64,000 nt of DNA from Cydia pomonella. Its lineage: Eukaryota; Arthropoda; Insecta; Lepidoptera; Tortricidae. The stretch covers positions 10,898,550 through 10,962,549 of the forward strand of contig NC_084707.1 of NCBI RefSeq assembly GCF_033807575.1, in the 5' to 3' direction. The notes beneath the pieces were generated by a model. The model searched no databases, was not told the origin of the DNA, and was given only the letters and a program-made list of their open reading frames with translations. This document shows positions 1-12,772 of this stretch, one piece after another (position 1 is the stretch's first letter; each line of letters begins with the position of its first letter). A program made the position numbers and the translations under genes.

Positions 1-950
1 TCACACATTCAAACAGTCTTATTGGGATCCTTGTAGTAGACAATTTGGCACAGCGTGAGTAGGCTTCAATAGCGTTGCGGTATGTACGTGGATATACATG
101 CAAGAGGATGTGGGTTCGAGACTCAATAATTTTTTTTTTTGTTATCAGTATTATCAAGTACCTATTATTAATAAATTATTTTATGAGAAATATGAGCGTT
201 TTCCATAAAAATATTAAAAATCTGATTCTCACACATCATGATATTTTTGGGTTCTTCCAACTCAGAATCACTAGCATAATCAATCCTCGTGCTAAAAAAA
301 CCCGAAAATTTGTATTGAAATTTTAGTTTTACACTGAAATTTCTTTCACACTAAAATGTGACGTAATGGTATGGATATTTTAGGATATCTTTTTTTAATG
401 CTAGGGTGGAGAAGATTCTAAGTAGAATGAACCTAAGAAAGTCCAAATTTGTAAGTCAGATTTTCCGGTATTTTTTTCAATAAAAAACGCTGTTTTGTTC
501 TAAAATTAAAGCAATCCCTTACTACCCAGCCTTTAAAAATGTAGGTACTATTTTACAGTAGAATTAAAACATTTTTTTACGATACATTCAATTAAATTAC
601 AGTGAGTTACAAAATTGCATGGCCTTCTATTTATAACCATTATAAAAAGAAATGAGATATTTACCATGTTTGTTTATATTATTGATTTCCCGATATTTTG
701 ACACAACTAGAAGTTTCACACAATGCCTAGAGATAGAAAATTATTTATTTATTTTATTTATTGTCAATTTCATTCAACGGATCACATCATATCCAATTTA
801 TGTGTTTATGTATTGCATTGTTTTGTACCTAGTTGGTTATTAAATTCTGTTACTGCAATAATCTTTATCTACATAAAATATACCAACGAAAGTTTAATAA
901 AGTATATATTAAAATGAAGTACACAAAATCAGGAATTACATATGACAATA
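1..950. other. No feature seen
   Basis: AT-rich, with only short open frames lacking any protein-like pattern. Confidence 0.6.
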
Positions 951-1431
951 TCATTCAAAATCGCCTCCTCTGGCTTTCACACAGGCCCTCAAACGACGAG
1001 GCCAGTCATCAATAGCGGCACGCACGATTGTCATGTCTAATTCCGTCACTGTCTTAACTATGGCCCGCTTGAGGGAGTTAAGATTTGTGTGGGGTCTAGC
1101 ACAGGCTTTCTCCTCAATAACCTGCTATGTGGCATAATCCAGGGGGTTAAGGTCCGGGCTGGAGGACGGCCAGTCTTTGTGGGCAATAAAGTCAATTTTG
1201 TTCCTTCGAAACCAGGCTTGAGTTGTTTTTGCCTTATGTGCAGGAGCTGAGTCCTGTTCAAAGATCCATGGCTGGTTTCGAAATAGGGTGTGGCTTAAGG
1301 GCTTCACTATTGGTTCGAGAACGGTTTCCAGTTTCCGGTTTTCACACCTTTTTCACAGAAATGAATCTGTGTTAGCCCTGAGTATGACACACCCAAAATC
1401 ATATTTGGCGGGTGCCCACATTTGTGCAACG
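951..1431 (-). pseudogene. maT-like (DD37D) mariner transposase relic
   Basis: Minus-strand fragments read NQPWIFEQDSAPAHKAKTT, WPSSSPDLNPLDY, EEKACARPHTNLNSLKR and DDWPRRLRACVKARGG, the C-terminal half of a Tc1/mariner transposase. The spacing between the Asp of EQDS and the Asp of PLDY is 37 residues, the maT pattern. It is broken by an in-frame TAG at 1125-1127, a frameshift near 1325 and loss of the N-terminal half. The next MITE starts at 1432. Confidence 0.85.
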
Positions 1432-1923
1432 CAATAGGGTTGTTTCCATCTACAAATCTTAGGGCATAATTGTATCCCAATAAATTCTTTTGGATTATAA
1501 GAACATGTTAAACTACTTTTAGGGGACCTGTAATTATGGTCATTACAGGTTTTTGTAAATATTGAATTTAAAATATCTTTTGGCACACGTCACGTGACCA
1601 AACTCGAAACGTCATTGAAGATTCTGATGACGTCACAACTCTCGGGTTGACACTGTTGACAGTTAGGCGATTAACAAAAAATGACAAATATCAGTTGACA
1701 GTTCGTATCTTCTACGTGTGTATGTAGTTACGTGTCAAACCATAAACTGTGACGTCACACAATTTTCAAAGAGCGTTTTGGGCGCGAAAGCATCTGTCAA
1801 AATATATTTTGTTAATTTAACATATTTAAAGCCATTTTTAGTATAAAAGCTGAATTTTAAGGCAACTTTTAGTTAATATAGAAAGTAATACAAGCGTTTC
1901 AAAAAATTGGAAACAACCCTATT
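1432..1923. mobile_element. MITE with AATAGGGTTGTTTCCA termini
   Basis: Starts AATAGGGTTGTTTCCA and ends with its inverted copy (GGAAACAACCCTATT), 492 bases, non-coding, with internal GACGTCA palindromes. It abuts the mariner relic and may have inserted into it. Confidence 0.65.
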
Positions 1924-2157
1924 ACTGCGATACGATTCTCTTTTACGACGAGATAAGCGTTATGTGTGGTATATAATTATAGCTCACAAATCCGAGTTTG
2001 ATTTCTACGCCGCTGAATAGGGATACATACCACCACATTATGTCATTTATTTATTTTTTCGGTAGCATTTGTTTTAACGGAAATAAAGAGGTTGCAAATC
2101 GAGTAACATAACTTCAGAACAGATATCATTTGATATTTACCAGTCGCTTTTCGGTGA

Positions 2158-2352
2158 AGAAAAACATCGTGAGGAAACTGGACTAATCCCAACAAGGCTT
2201 AGTTTTACCCTCTGGGTTGGAAGGTCAGATGGCAGTGGCTTTCGTAAAAACTAGTGCCTACGCCAAATCTTGGGATTAGTTGTCAAAGCGGACCCCAAGC
2301 TCCATTGAGCCGCGGCAATATGCTGGGACAACGCTAGGAAGAAAGAAAGAAA
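2158..2352 (+). repeat. LINE 3' end (RTE-like tail)
   Basis: Matches, from memory, a common lepidopteran LINE 3' end: GAGGAAACTGGACTAATCCC, then ..CTCTGGGTTGGAAGGTCAGA.. and a (GAAA)n tail at 2339-2352. Only the last 190 bases remain. Confidence 0.55.
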
Positions 2353-2743
2353 TCGAGTAACAGAACTTAGTAACCAACTAGGTATAATAGTTATGATGTA
2401 AATGTCCATATCATGTTGGAGTCATATATGTATTAGCCAACTAATTATTCAAGATCAATACACTTAGCTCCCTTAGGTATTCGCCTAAGTACAATCTCGG
2501 GCAAAATTGAGTTTTATCAAAGTGAACTAGTTTCTAGGTCATATTTTCTATGAATTGGTCATTTTTGTAGACTCCAGACTCTTTTTGTACAGTTACACTT
2601 TTCCTGGTTTTTCGCGGACCAGAATATCGATGATTTTTGTAACTTGATTTAGACGTTGCTATCATTTTCAAACCAAAAGCACATAAAATCACAATTCAGA
2701 ACATGCGGCAGCGTTGTTTTCTATCAAGTACCTCAAGCACCAG

Positions 2744-2872
2744 GGCGGCTACCGGGAAAATCGAAATTCGTCAATTTCGGGCATTTTTCTCTGTCACTCT
2801 AATTACGTCTTAGTGAGAGTAAAAGAGAAAGATCCCCGCAATTTGCGAATTTCGGTTTTCGCGGTAGGCCCC
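2744..2872. repeat. Foldback MITE
   Basis: Imperfect inverted arms: left GGCTACCGGGAAAATCGAAA, right the complement of CTACCGCGAAAACCGAAAT. The two halves pair over most of about 125 bases. No coding content. Confidence 0.6.
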
Positions 2873-2892
2873 CAGGTCCTGTCAAGTTTCAG

Positions 2893-3365
2893 CAGTGTTG
2901 CCAGGTGAGCGGAAGAGAATTATCGTACTTGAGTGTCAATATTATTGTATCGTTGAAAAAAATATCGTACGCCAATCAAAAAGGCAGCCCCTAAAAATGT
3001 CTAGCAAAATAAGCTTAAATTTCGAATTAATAATAAAAAAAATACAATTTTCGTCTAAATTGCGCAAAAAATCTGTTTATGTTTGTGTATTTTTGGGATA
3101 GACTCAAACGGTATACAGGAAATTGTGACATTTTAAACTTTAAACTTACACCAAGGAGCCGAACACCCAAAAGATACTAATTTTAGCCTATTTCTGAGAG
3201 AAAGTGTCATATTTTGCTTCAAATTACTAGACTTTTAAGGTGGCATCATCCAAGGGCTGAAATTATAGTACTTTAGTGTACGATAATGCTCTTTGGAACA
3301 TTACGTCATACCGGGGCCCAAATTATCGTACATGTACGACAATTATCGTACGCCTGGTCACACTG
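2893..3365. mobile_element. hAT-type MITE
   Basis: Ends CAGTGTTGCCAGG and CCTGGTCACACTG are inverted and flanked by 8-base duplications agtttcag (2885-2892) and agtgtcag (3366-3373), one mismatch. The interior repeats ATTATCGTAC motifs near both ends. Confidence 0.6.
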
Positions 3366-3373
3366 AGTGTCAG

Positions 3374-5582
3374 TGTCGACAGAGTCAGCTAAAAACGCGT
3401 CAAACATCGCAACGTCGCGCCGATGGCCGCCCGAGGCATGGAGTGGCAACGTCGCAATGTATTTGTACACGACATTTGTCACACACACATGAGTGAAATT
3501 TATAAAAATATAACGTTGATTATTGCATGATTTCTGTATGAAACAAAGTTTTTCTATTAATTTAGCGCAAATGAATATTCGAAAGTAGATAAATGCGCAA
3601 CTATTTATGTAATAATATTGTGTAATTAATTAATAAATAGCGATTGTTTTTTGTATGAAAATCGAACCACCTTAAGTCTCGTGGGCCACGGCCACGGCAG
3701 CACCCGCGAAAAAATTAAAATAGCAAAAGATTAATAGACATAAATGTTATTTTGCAGTCTGTAGAAAAATGTTTGAATAATTGACGTGGATTTGAATTAG
3801 TACCTATATATAAAGGAACAATATTGGTAGAGTTTGAAACAAATATTTCATAATCATTATGATTTACCTATTACCTAATTAATTATTTTGGTTGAACTAA
3901 AAGTGTCATCTGTTGATCACATCTGTACTGTTTAATGAGTCAGATCCAAAAATTTTATGATAACACAAATTAACATATTAATTAATGATGTATGAATATA
4001 AGTAACCTTAAAAAGGTTTGACATTTAATTTAGACACGGTATAAATAATGATAGCGGAATATTTCCAGTCTCGCCTCATCAACATAATGTTGTAGGTCAA
4101 AGAGTCAGTTAATAGAGATTGATAAGTCATATATCGCTGCAATGATTGAGTTGCACTTTAGAGATAGGCGTGATGAGACCTTTAGCGGTTAAATAGATGT
4201 TTTAATGGCGGGTCTCGAGTCGTGATAGGGCGGCGCACCTCGCTGCTCGGGCGCACGTGTTCTGAGTAGCGAGTGTTGACAGCGCACCTTCCAGAACCAA
4301 GTGAAGTACAAATAGACAGTTATGTTGTGCGACGGGCGCGGACGTCGACCGAGTGCGTGGCTAGCATACGCAGTTGACCTTATGAATATTTAGTACCGCC
4401 TCTCTACTTTCCTTTTAAAGGAGCTCCCTTCAAACTCGAGCATTTCACTGATAACAGGAAAATGACGCAAACACATCGACACATTAGAATACGTGACGGA
4501 AGCTTTCAAACAGTCCATAACAACACGTGCTCACGAGAAACTTGACTTTCAAACGCGTGCGGGGAGCGTCTTGTAAAGAAAGTTGTCTTAGAAAGAAATT
4601 AAAATATGATAGTCGATAACACATATTGATAATCAAGTTATATTATGAATGCGACAATTTGAAAATATCATTAACGAAAAAATACTTTATTTTAAACAAG
4701 TCACTTGTTGAATACGGTGTTGTGGTGTCTCTATACATACACTATGACTACGAACAACGTATCACTATTACTGTGTAAGGACATAAATACAATCACAAAT
4801 AACCCGGCTGGGTTCTGATTGCTAGGAAGCCATGATTATACTAGTCGGTCGTTGCTAATGGTTATGATAATTAAGCGGTGCAGTAAATTGTAGATTAATG
4901 TATAGCGTAACTTTTAATTTATTTGATGAAGTACATTTTATCTAAAGAAATATGTAGGCTTGCTTCGTCTTCAGGTCTAAACTTACGCGTTAAATTCGTT
5001 GTTAACGTTCAGTGGCTGGTTTACGTTATAAGTAATAAATAATGAGCCTAATAACAATAGAGAGTAGAAATAAAAAAAAAAAAAAAATGTCAAAGATGGT
5101 AGGTATATGGTTACATCACATCTAAAGGTTCTCAGAGGACCCTATGATGAAGCTAGACAACAACAACAACAAGAAACAACTAGAGTCTTTACTCCCTATT
5201 GTCCCTACATATAGTTCAATGAACCATCAAATTAAAATGCGTTTTTTGAATAAATATGTCTTAAGTCGACTATGTTGACACGATGTACGACAAGTTCAGG
5301 AAAGTGGTAAAAACGGTAAAACTAAACGTAGTTTCGAAGAGCAGCATTTTCGATTCAAAAACCTGTTATTGATTGATATGATGTTTCTACATAGATATAC
5401 ATCGTAAAAGCGTGACATATAAGCGTGAGTGAGATGCAATATACATATTTCCGTACGTAAGTACTTAATATCTTTTTACACGCGATTTTCGCATCCCGAT
5501 GAGCCGTAGAGCCATAAACGTCTACGCTCGTAGCACATCACTACGCGCGTAGCATCAACCCTTTAAAATTTGAGTTGCCGGG
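3374..5582. other. No gene seen; GC-richer patch
   Basis: Non-coding AT-rich DNA. A patch at 4200-4380 is CpG-richer (GGGCGGCGCACCTCGCTGC) and could be regulatory. A 16-base A-run lies near 5075 and (CAA)n near 5160. Confidence 0.5.
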
Positions 5583-5689
5583 TAAGGATGTCTCACGCTT
5601 AACAGGCCCGTGCCCGGGCGGAGGCGTCCGAAACGAAGCTTCGGAAGCTTCAGCACGGTCACGGCCCGGTGTAGCGTGAGTCATCCTTA
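5583..5689. repeat. Short hairpin MITE
   Basis: TAAGGATGTCTCACGCT at the left is inverted at the right as GCGTGAGTCATCCTTA around a GC-rich loop containing nested palindromes (GAAGCTTC). A widespread type in moth genomes, as far as I recall. Confidence 0.6.
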
Positions 5690-5817
5690 TAGGGCGTGAT
5701 CATCGATCACCCGTTATAGAAAATGAAGATCCTTAAAGTAGTACAAGATGTTATTGTTACCGGGGATCAATGGAGTTTCTTTCTCCGTATGTATCCATTG
5801 TGGTAAAGTAGTCAATC

Positions 5818-6072
5818 GGCCCGATTCGAAGAATGAGATACGATAACGATAAGTTCTGGTTTAGATAAGTTCTCATTAAGATATCGTTTGTATGTCGAAT
5901 AATTGACGATTCGGGCGACCAATGTCACTTTGACGTTAGAAATATCGTAGATAGATCTTATTGGGATTACAGCGGAATCGAAATATACGTCATAATGTAC
6001 GTCAATTTTGACATATCGTTTAGTTAACGATCATTTACTTTTACGTGTCTTAATCATTCTTCGAATCGAGCC
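5818..6072. mobile_element. MITE family A, copy 1
   Basis: Termini GGCCCGATTCGAAGAATGA and its inverted copy TCATTCTTCGAATCGAGCC, about 255 bases. Two more copies lie at 11194-11456 and 53713-54186. Confidence 0.75.
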
Positions 6073-6586
6073 GACTGTTACTACAAGTACTGATAATGGA
6101 AAACGTTTTTGACTCCTAATATTTGACAGTCAATATTGTCATATAAACATTTCTAACCTACTCGTAAGTTTAATTTCTAATAAGGTTAACATTTACCTAC
6201 TTACCTAGTTAAGTAGTTAGTTACATTATACCAAGGTTAATTAGTTAGTCAGCTTAGTAAGTTGTTTTGCACAAAGTTGATAACAGGTTTGTAATTATTA
6301 CGCAAACAATAAACGATCATTTGTAATTCCAAACGTGATTCTATACTTAGTGTGTAGTTTTGACCTAAGAATGAAATGTAATTTTTTATGTCACTCTGTA
6401 TAAATGAACATTACCTTTTATTTTCTAATAAGTTAGACACATAACAATAAAAAGATACCTATAACCTATTCAGGATTTAGTTTCTCACTTTGATTTTAAT
6501 ATTTTGTTTCAATTCTGATTATGCCTTGCAATAAGTACAAGTAAAATAATGGTTGCACTTGTTCCAGCTCATCAGGCCCCACCTAG

Positions 6587-6845
6587 TATAAAAGAAAAGT
6601 GCGTATGTTTTGGTGAGCTAAGTGTCAATAGAAGTAGACGGAGCTTTACAATGGAATTTGATAAATAAGATAAGAACGGTGTTGATGGCGCAATCCGCTC
6701 GTGCGGGCGCGAGGGTGCCCGGCGATGCGGCTGCGTGGCGCGCGCGTGACGTCAGCGGCGCGCGCGCGGGCGCAACCCAACACGGAACGAATGTGAAAGT
6801 TCCCGCAGTCCGGCGCAAGCGCGCGCCGCGCCAGGTGCTAAACAG
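6587..6845 (+). promoter_or_regulatory. TATA box and CpG-rich patch with a CRE site
   Basis: TATAAAAG at 6587-6594 on the plus strand, then a CpG-dense block at 6690-6845 holding a perfect TGACGTCA at 6747-6754. Further GACGTC half-sites lie at 7368-7390. An open stretch from 6685 (MAQSARAGARVPG...) runs through it but has no protein-like pattern. It looks like an insect promoter, direction uncertain. Confidence 0.35.
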
Positions 6846-7438
6846 TTGTTTTACCAAACACTTACTATTGCAAAATATTAAACATTGCTCAACTTATACC
6901 CTGTTTTGACTGCCTACATTCCGATGTAAATTTTTCATTTGTGACCTTTAATACGTAAAGGCGCACTTGTTGCATCGACCAACACACATAGGTATCAGCC
7001 AAAGTTATCGTGATTATCTAATATAGGTACTGAATGGTCAACTATTATTACCAAATAATTATAGTTTTGATTTCATAACAAGGGAACGTTTTCCCGACTA
7101 GCCCATTTACTAATGTTGCTAAGTAATGAAGTTCACTGGTTAATCACACCGGCATCGGCATGAGACTGGCACGATAGGTACTTGCAGATGTGAGTCGAGT
7201 GTGAATATCCTTGAAGCGCTCGCGACGCGTTGATGTCCTTTAACCGCGCGATGCACGGCTGCATTCGCTCGTAAACTCTGCGGAAACACAGCCTACCTCG
7301 CGACGAGTTAGGGTCAATTTCACTGTTCACTTGTGCGACACTGACGCAAGCACTGACTAATTAGTGTGACGTCGCGTACCCGTGACGTCGCGAGATGGGC
7401 GGCGTGTGGAGGCGAAAGGTATAAAGGTTAGGACTCAC

Positions 7439-7493
7439 CGCAGGCGAACAAGAGGCACGCGGCCAGAGTAGTGACACGGGCGGAGCGCGCCAT
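7439..7493 (-). CDS. Candidate first coding exon with signal peptide
   Basis: ATG at 7493 followed by MARSARVTTLAACLLFAC and one spare base, then donor GTGAGT. Basic N-terminus, Ala/Leu-rich core and a Cys make a good secretion signal, and many insect secreted proteins split exactly here. No continuation exon in phase was found between 1 and 7432, so the product is unknown. It could also be a chance open stretch in a GC-rich promoter region. Confidence 0.5.
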
Positions 7494-7690
7494 GACGGGA
7501 TCACAACAGGTCGCTGCGCGGCCGTCGCGCGGTTAAATAGTGGCCTCAATAAACGCCCCGCGCGCCCCGCTCGCCCACGGCGCGCTTCGCGATGCCCAGC
7601 GCCGGCGCAGCACCGACTGCACTCCTCGAGCAGGCGTCTGGACCCTGCAGCCCTAGCCCGACCCGCCCTTCCAGGCGCCTATGCTTACCA
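7494..7690 (-). promoter_or_regulatory. GC-rich upstream region with TATA-like box
   Basis: Directly upstream of the signal-peptide ATG. TATTTAA on the minus strand at 7533-7539, 40 bases before the ATG, inside a GC- and CpG-rich block that ends near 7680. That spacing implies a very short 5' leader. Promoter function is inferred from composition only. Confidence 0.4.
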
Positions 7691-7902
7691 ACAAACACAC
7701 CCTTGATTTATACCTGAAACATAGTTCGTTCGTTAATATATGTAAGGAAGTACTTGTTGATGTACATTTCCTTTTCACTGCAGCGGCTCGGGTAGGTTCT
7801 CTTTATTCCTTGTAATCACTTAGCAAATTTGGATTTTAGGGATTAATTTTAAAGTGGAATTAACGATATTAATTTGAATTTTCATCGAAGTGGTGAGGTA
7901 AG

Positions 7903-8135
7903 GACGACCGGTCTGGCCTAGTGGGTAGTGAGCCTGCCTATGAAGCCAATGGTCTCGTGTGTTCGAACCCTGGTAAGGGCATTTCTTCATGTGAACACAG
8001 ATATTTGTTCCTGAGTCATAGGTGTTTTTTATATGTATATAGAAGTGTATTTATCTTTATAAGTATGTATATCGTCGCCGAGTACCCAAAGTACAAGATT
8101 TGCTTAGTTTAGGGTTAGGTCGATCTATGTAAGGT
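7903..8135 (+). repeat. tRNA-derived SINE
   Basis: tRNA-like head at 7903-7980 with box A (TGGCCTAGTGGGTAG) and box B (GTTCGAACCCTGG), followed by GGTAAGGGCAT and a body ending GAGTACCCAAAGTACAAG. Same family as the copies near 28553 and 41860. Confidence 0.75.
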
Positions 8136-8451
8136 TGTCCCCAAATTTTAAATAATATACAAAAAAAATTGTTGAACTCGCCATGTTTGTAACAATTTCC
8201 CGCCTTAAAAGCCTCACAATCCCAAGATTCCACCTTTTGGAATTTTTCCCTTGCTCGGGTCTCATTATTAGAACGACGGGTTTGGTCCCTTTTTAAACAA
8301 CTATCGTCAGTGGCGAGTCTCATTGGAATAGGAAACGTAACACATTGAATTATGGAGTTAATCTTTTTAATTAAAACTTGTTATAATAAAGTGATTATGT
8401 CCTGTTAGATTGACTAGTTAAAAATATGATAATAAGTAAGTTCATATATTT

Positions 8452-8862
8452 TACAGTACATATGGTGCTGCTTTACCGTACTAGTGCGATAATTAGCACA
8501 TTACGTAACTATGTCGAAAATTCAAAGGATCATATGTACTGTAATAGTACATTACGATACAAGTGCAAAAAATAGGAAATTGTTGCGAATTATCTATTCG
8601 CACATGTATCGTACAACGTTTTACAGTACATATGGCCCTTTAAATGTTCGACACAGTAACGTCATATGCAAATTTTCGCACTAGTGCGGTAAAGTAGCAT
8701 CATATGTACTGTAAAATATTGTACGATACATGTGCGAATAGGCAATTCGCAACTCATGTCAATTTAAAACATTCCCTTCGGTCGTGTTTTAATTTATCCT
8801 CACTCGTTTCGATATTTCCTATATTTCGCACTTGTATCGTAATGTATTATTATATGCTAGTA
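8452..8862. repeat. Palindromic MITE family B, compound copy
   Basis: Modules ending TTTACAGTACATATGG and CATATGTACTGTAAA alternate with a module holding TACGATACAAGTGCGAAAA. Two of the first module and two of the second are joined here. Single-unit copies are at 37288-37518 and 42754-42985. Confidence 0.65.
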
Positions 8863-9237
8863 ATCGTGAACTATACATGAATCGGATGATCACTGTAAAA
8901 CCAAGTTAGTGGCTTTACCAAAATATTACCTAAGTATGGAGATGTTCACTGCACATGAACTAAGTTTGTTAAGTAATAATTATTAAGTAAATAATAAATA
9001 CTGTTAATTATTAGGTACAGTAATATACAGTTTTTAAAATATACATACATGTTCTGCCTAGATGTTTCCATGTAGGGGCTTCTCAGCACTATTCGTGAGG
9101 GATTATACAGTAGTTATTTGTTTTACAAGGGCGCAAAGTTGTTGTTTAACCGCTCGTGCTAATATTGATTGATACCCGAGCAAGGAAAAGATACTAAAAT
9201 TGAACCACAGATACAGTGAGCGTTGCGAGTGAAACAC

Positions 9238-10880
9238 AAAAAAAAGCGGCCAAGTGCGAGTCGGACTCGCCCATGAAGGGTTCCGTACCATTTATGACGT
9301 ATTAAAAAAACTACTTACTAGATCTGGTTCAAACCAATTTTCGTTGGAAGTTTGCATGGTAATGTATATCATATATTTTTTTTAGATTTTTCATTCCGTT
9401 ATTTTAGAAGTTACAGGGAGGGGGACACACTTTTTTTCTTTGGACACACATTTTACCACTTTGGAAGTGTCTCTCGCGCAAACTATTCAGTTTAGAAAAA
9501 AATGATATTAGGAAATCATTTTTGAAGACCTATCCATAGATACCTTACACGTATATGTTTGATGAAAAAAAAAATTTAAAATTTTATGACGTATTAAAAA
9601 AAAACTACTCACTAGATCTCGTTCAACACACTTTTTTTCACTTTGGAAGGTTCTCTCGCGCAAACTATTCAGTTTAGAAAAAAGTGATATTAGAAACATT
9701 AATATCATTTTTGAAGACCTATCCATAGATACCCCACACGTATGGGTATGATGAAAAAAAATTTTTTTTTTTAATTTCATGACGTATTAAAAAAAAACTA
9801 CTAACTAGATCTTGTTCAAACCAATTTTCGGTGGAAGTTTACATGGCAATGTATAGCATATATTTTTTTTAGATTTTTCATTCTGTTATTTTAGAAGTTA
9901 CGGGGGGGGGGGGACACACATTTTACCACTTTGGAAGTGTCTCTCGCGCAAACTATTCATTTTAGAAAAAAATGATATTAGAAACCTCAATATCATTTTT
10001 GAAGACCTATCCATAGATACCCCACACGTATGGGTTTGATGAAAAAAGATTTTTTGAGTTTCAGTTCTAAGTATGGAGAACCCCCAAAATTTTTTGTTTT
10101 TTTTTTCTATTTTTGTGTAAACATCCTAATGCGGTTCATAGAATACATCTACTTACCAAGTTTGAACAGTACAGCTCTTATAGTTTCGGAAAGAAGTGGC
10201 TGTGACAGAATCGGACAGACAGACGGACATGACGAATCTATAAGGGTTCCGTTTTTTGCCATTTGGCTACGGAACCCTAAAAATGATATTAGAAACCTAA
10301 ATATCATTTTTGAAGACCTATCCTTAGATACCCCACACGTATGGGTTTGATGAAAAAAAATTTTTTTTAAATTGTTTATGACGTATTAAAAAAAACTACT
10401 TACTAGATCTCGTTCGGACCAATTTTCGGTGGAAGTTTGCATGGCAATGTATACCATATATTTTTTTTAGATTTTTCATTCTGTTATTTTAGAAGTTACG
10501 GGGGGGGGGGGGACACACTTTTTACCACTTTGGAAGTGTCTCTCGCGCAAACTATTCAGTTTAGAAAAAAATGATATTAGAAACCTCAATATCATTTTTA
10601 AAGACCTATCCATAGATACCCCACACGTATGGGTTTGATGAAAAAAGATTTTTTGAGTTTCAGTTCTAAGTATGGGGAACCCCCAAAATTTATTGTTTTT
10701 TTTTTCTATTTTTGTGTAAACATCATAATGCGGTTCATAGAATACATCTACTTACCAAGTTTGAACAGTATAGCTTTTATAGTTTCGGAAAAAAGTGGCT
10801 GTGACAGAATCGGACAGACAGACGGACATGACGAATCTATAAGGGTTCTGTTTTTTGCCATTTGGCTACGGAACCCTAAT
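9238..10880 (+). repeat. Composite lepidopteran repeat, tandemly amplified (copy 1)
   Basis: Begins CGGCCAAGTGCGAGTCGGAC, ends in a hairpin AGGGTTCCG/CGGAACCCT formed by GGGTTCTG..TACGGAACCCT. Between them, four to five tandem or partial units share CTCTCGCGCAAACTATTCA, CACACGTATGGGTTTGATGA and a poly-G tract. The right terminus occurs twice (10240-10283 and 10840-10880). I take it as a non-autonomous element. Whether SINE- or Helitron-like I cannot say. Confidence 0.75.
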
Positions 10881-12772
10881 ATCAATACACCAAAGCGAGG
10901 AAAATATCTACATACCTACTAAATGTAAAACTTCAAAAAAAACCAAACCAAATCAAATCGAAATGTACGGTCAACCAATTTGATTCCTAGGCCACTATAG
11001 AACCATGTCATAATGACTTCTACGACAGTGCTTATTGAGTGATGCATGTCATGGATAGAGTAGTTAAAGCGACAAGGTTCTATTGTGGCCTAGGACTCAA
11101 ATTGGTTGACTGTTCGTTATTAAAAACTTATCATTATATATCATCATTTAAAAGTCAATTCTACCAGCCAACATAAGAAAACAAACTACAATCGGCCGGA
11201 TTCGAAGAATGATTAATACACGTTTTAGATTTTGGAAGGATCTCTAAAAGATCGATAACTAAACGACATGTCTGACTTCAATTGACGTTTATTTCGATTC
11301 CGATGTGATCCCAATTAGATCTATTTACGATATTTCTAACGTCAAAGTGACATTAGTTGCCCGAATCGAGCTGTCAATTATACGACATACAAACAATATC
11401 TAAATGAGAACTTAAATATCTAAATCGTTATCGTATCTCATTCTTCGAATTGGGCCTTTCCTCGTATTCGACATGAAAAGTAAAGTGTTTAACTCGGGTG
11501 AAAGGCACCATTTCTGAAAGGTGCCTTTCATCTCTTGGTTAAAAATCTACTATAAATGTACATTTATCTTAATTTGCTATCTGAATATTTCAAAAGAACT
11601 TGATTTTTAAATTAATAAATAGTTTTTTTCTTTTTAAAATGTGCTAAACAATTAGTCTCCAATATAATAATTCAGTTGCCAAATTAATAATTGGTACTTG
11701 CCTCAAAATAAACAAAAGCTGTAACGGCATTAAAATAATGCTCATATTGAAATATTTTAAGGCTCTGCTTTTGTCGCCAAACTATTAATTTTAGTACCTA
11801 TTTCTATTTTTTTAGCTACCGAAAATTTATTTTTTTGTGGACCGGTTAAATACGTGCCTAATATTAATAAAAATAGTTAACAACACAACCAACCAACCGT
11901 AAAAGTTAGATATGTATGTAAAATTAATTTTGATGGAATAAGATGAAAACAATCTATTTTTTCCCTTGACGCCTATCGTTGGTCCAAATGGATCTTGTAT
12001 GTATTCGTACTACATATACAATATATACATATACCTATCTGCCTAATTTTGTCTGCTTAGGTGAAACAGTTTAATTTACCAATAAAGAAAAATAAAAATC
12101 ATATTGAGAATTTATAAAAAAAGAGTTGTAATGATAAGTACTTTTATAAACAATAATGATGTTTTCCATAGGATCAACGTGCGCCTTAACCTTGACTTAA
12201 ATGTGAAAAACTCGACAAGGTTTTATCCTTTATAATAAGAGTGTATACATATATAGTCTGTCAAACCACTTTGTCAATAGAAAAAGGCACGAAATTATTT
12301 TTTTCTATGTTAAGATAACTTTTAATTTTTTTTAAACTTGCCGCTTTTTACGGATATGACTATATATTCTTGAATAATTTGCACAAACTAGAGCTACGGC
12401 CTACGAGAGAGGTGTCGGTAGGTAAGATTCCTTGTGAAATCGTGACTCAAATATAGGAACTCGTATTCAAGATGTTTTGAAAATCACCTAATTAGCACTT
12501 TGATCAATAATATTGATATGAAATTGTAATTACGAAAATAAAGTTCAATTTTGAACTTTAAATATCAACCAATTATGTTTTTTTCTCCAGTCATGGACAA
12601 TTATTTTTTTTAAACAGACAGATATTATGAAACGTCAAACTTAAGCATCTCTACGCCTCTTGTTTATAATAAAATGTTGACAGGGTTTAAAAATATATGT
12701 TATGTATAGCTATAGTGAATTTTGCTGGATTCGAGGTTTTCCTACGTTTCGTTGTTAGTGGCACGACGTCCA
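10881..12772. other. No gene seen
   Basis: Apart from MITE family A copy 2, AT-rich DNA without a recognised feature. ATTGGTTGACCGTACA-like flanks near 10970 and 11100 are inverted to each other (CCAATTTGATTCCTAGGCC; GGCCTAGGACTCAAATTGG), which hints at another foldback element at 10970-11108. Confidence 0.5.
11194..11456. mobile_element. MITE family A, copy 2 (opposite orientation)
   Basis: Begins GGCCGGATTCGAAGAATGAT and ends CATTCTTCGAATTGGGCC. The interior matches copy 1 when reversed (GATAACTAAACGACATGTC region). Confidence 0.75.

Noticed and set aside
9508..10350. Protein-coding genes in the 9.2-10.9 kb block
   Set aside because: The open frames recur with the same bases at 42.8-43.9 and 61.3-62.7 kb and overlap poly-A and poly-G tracts, so they are repeat sequence.
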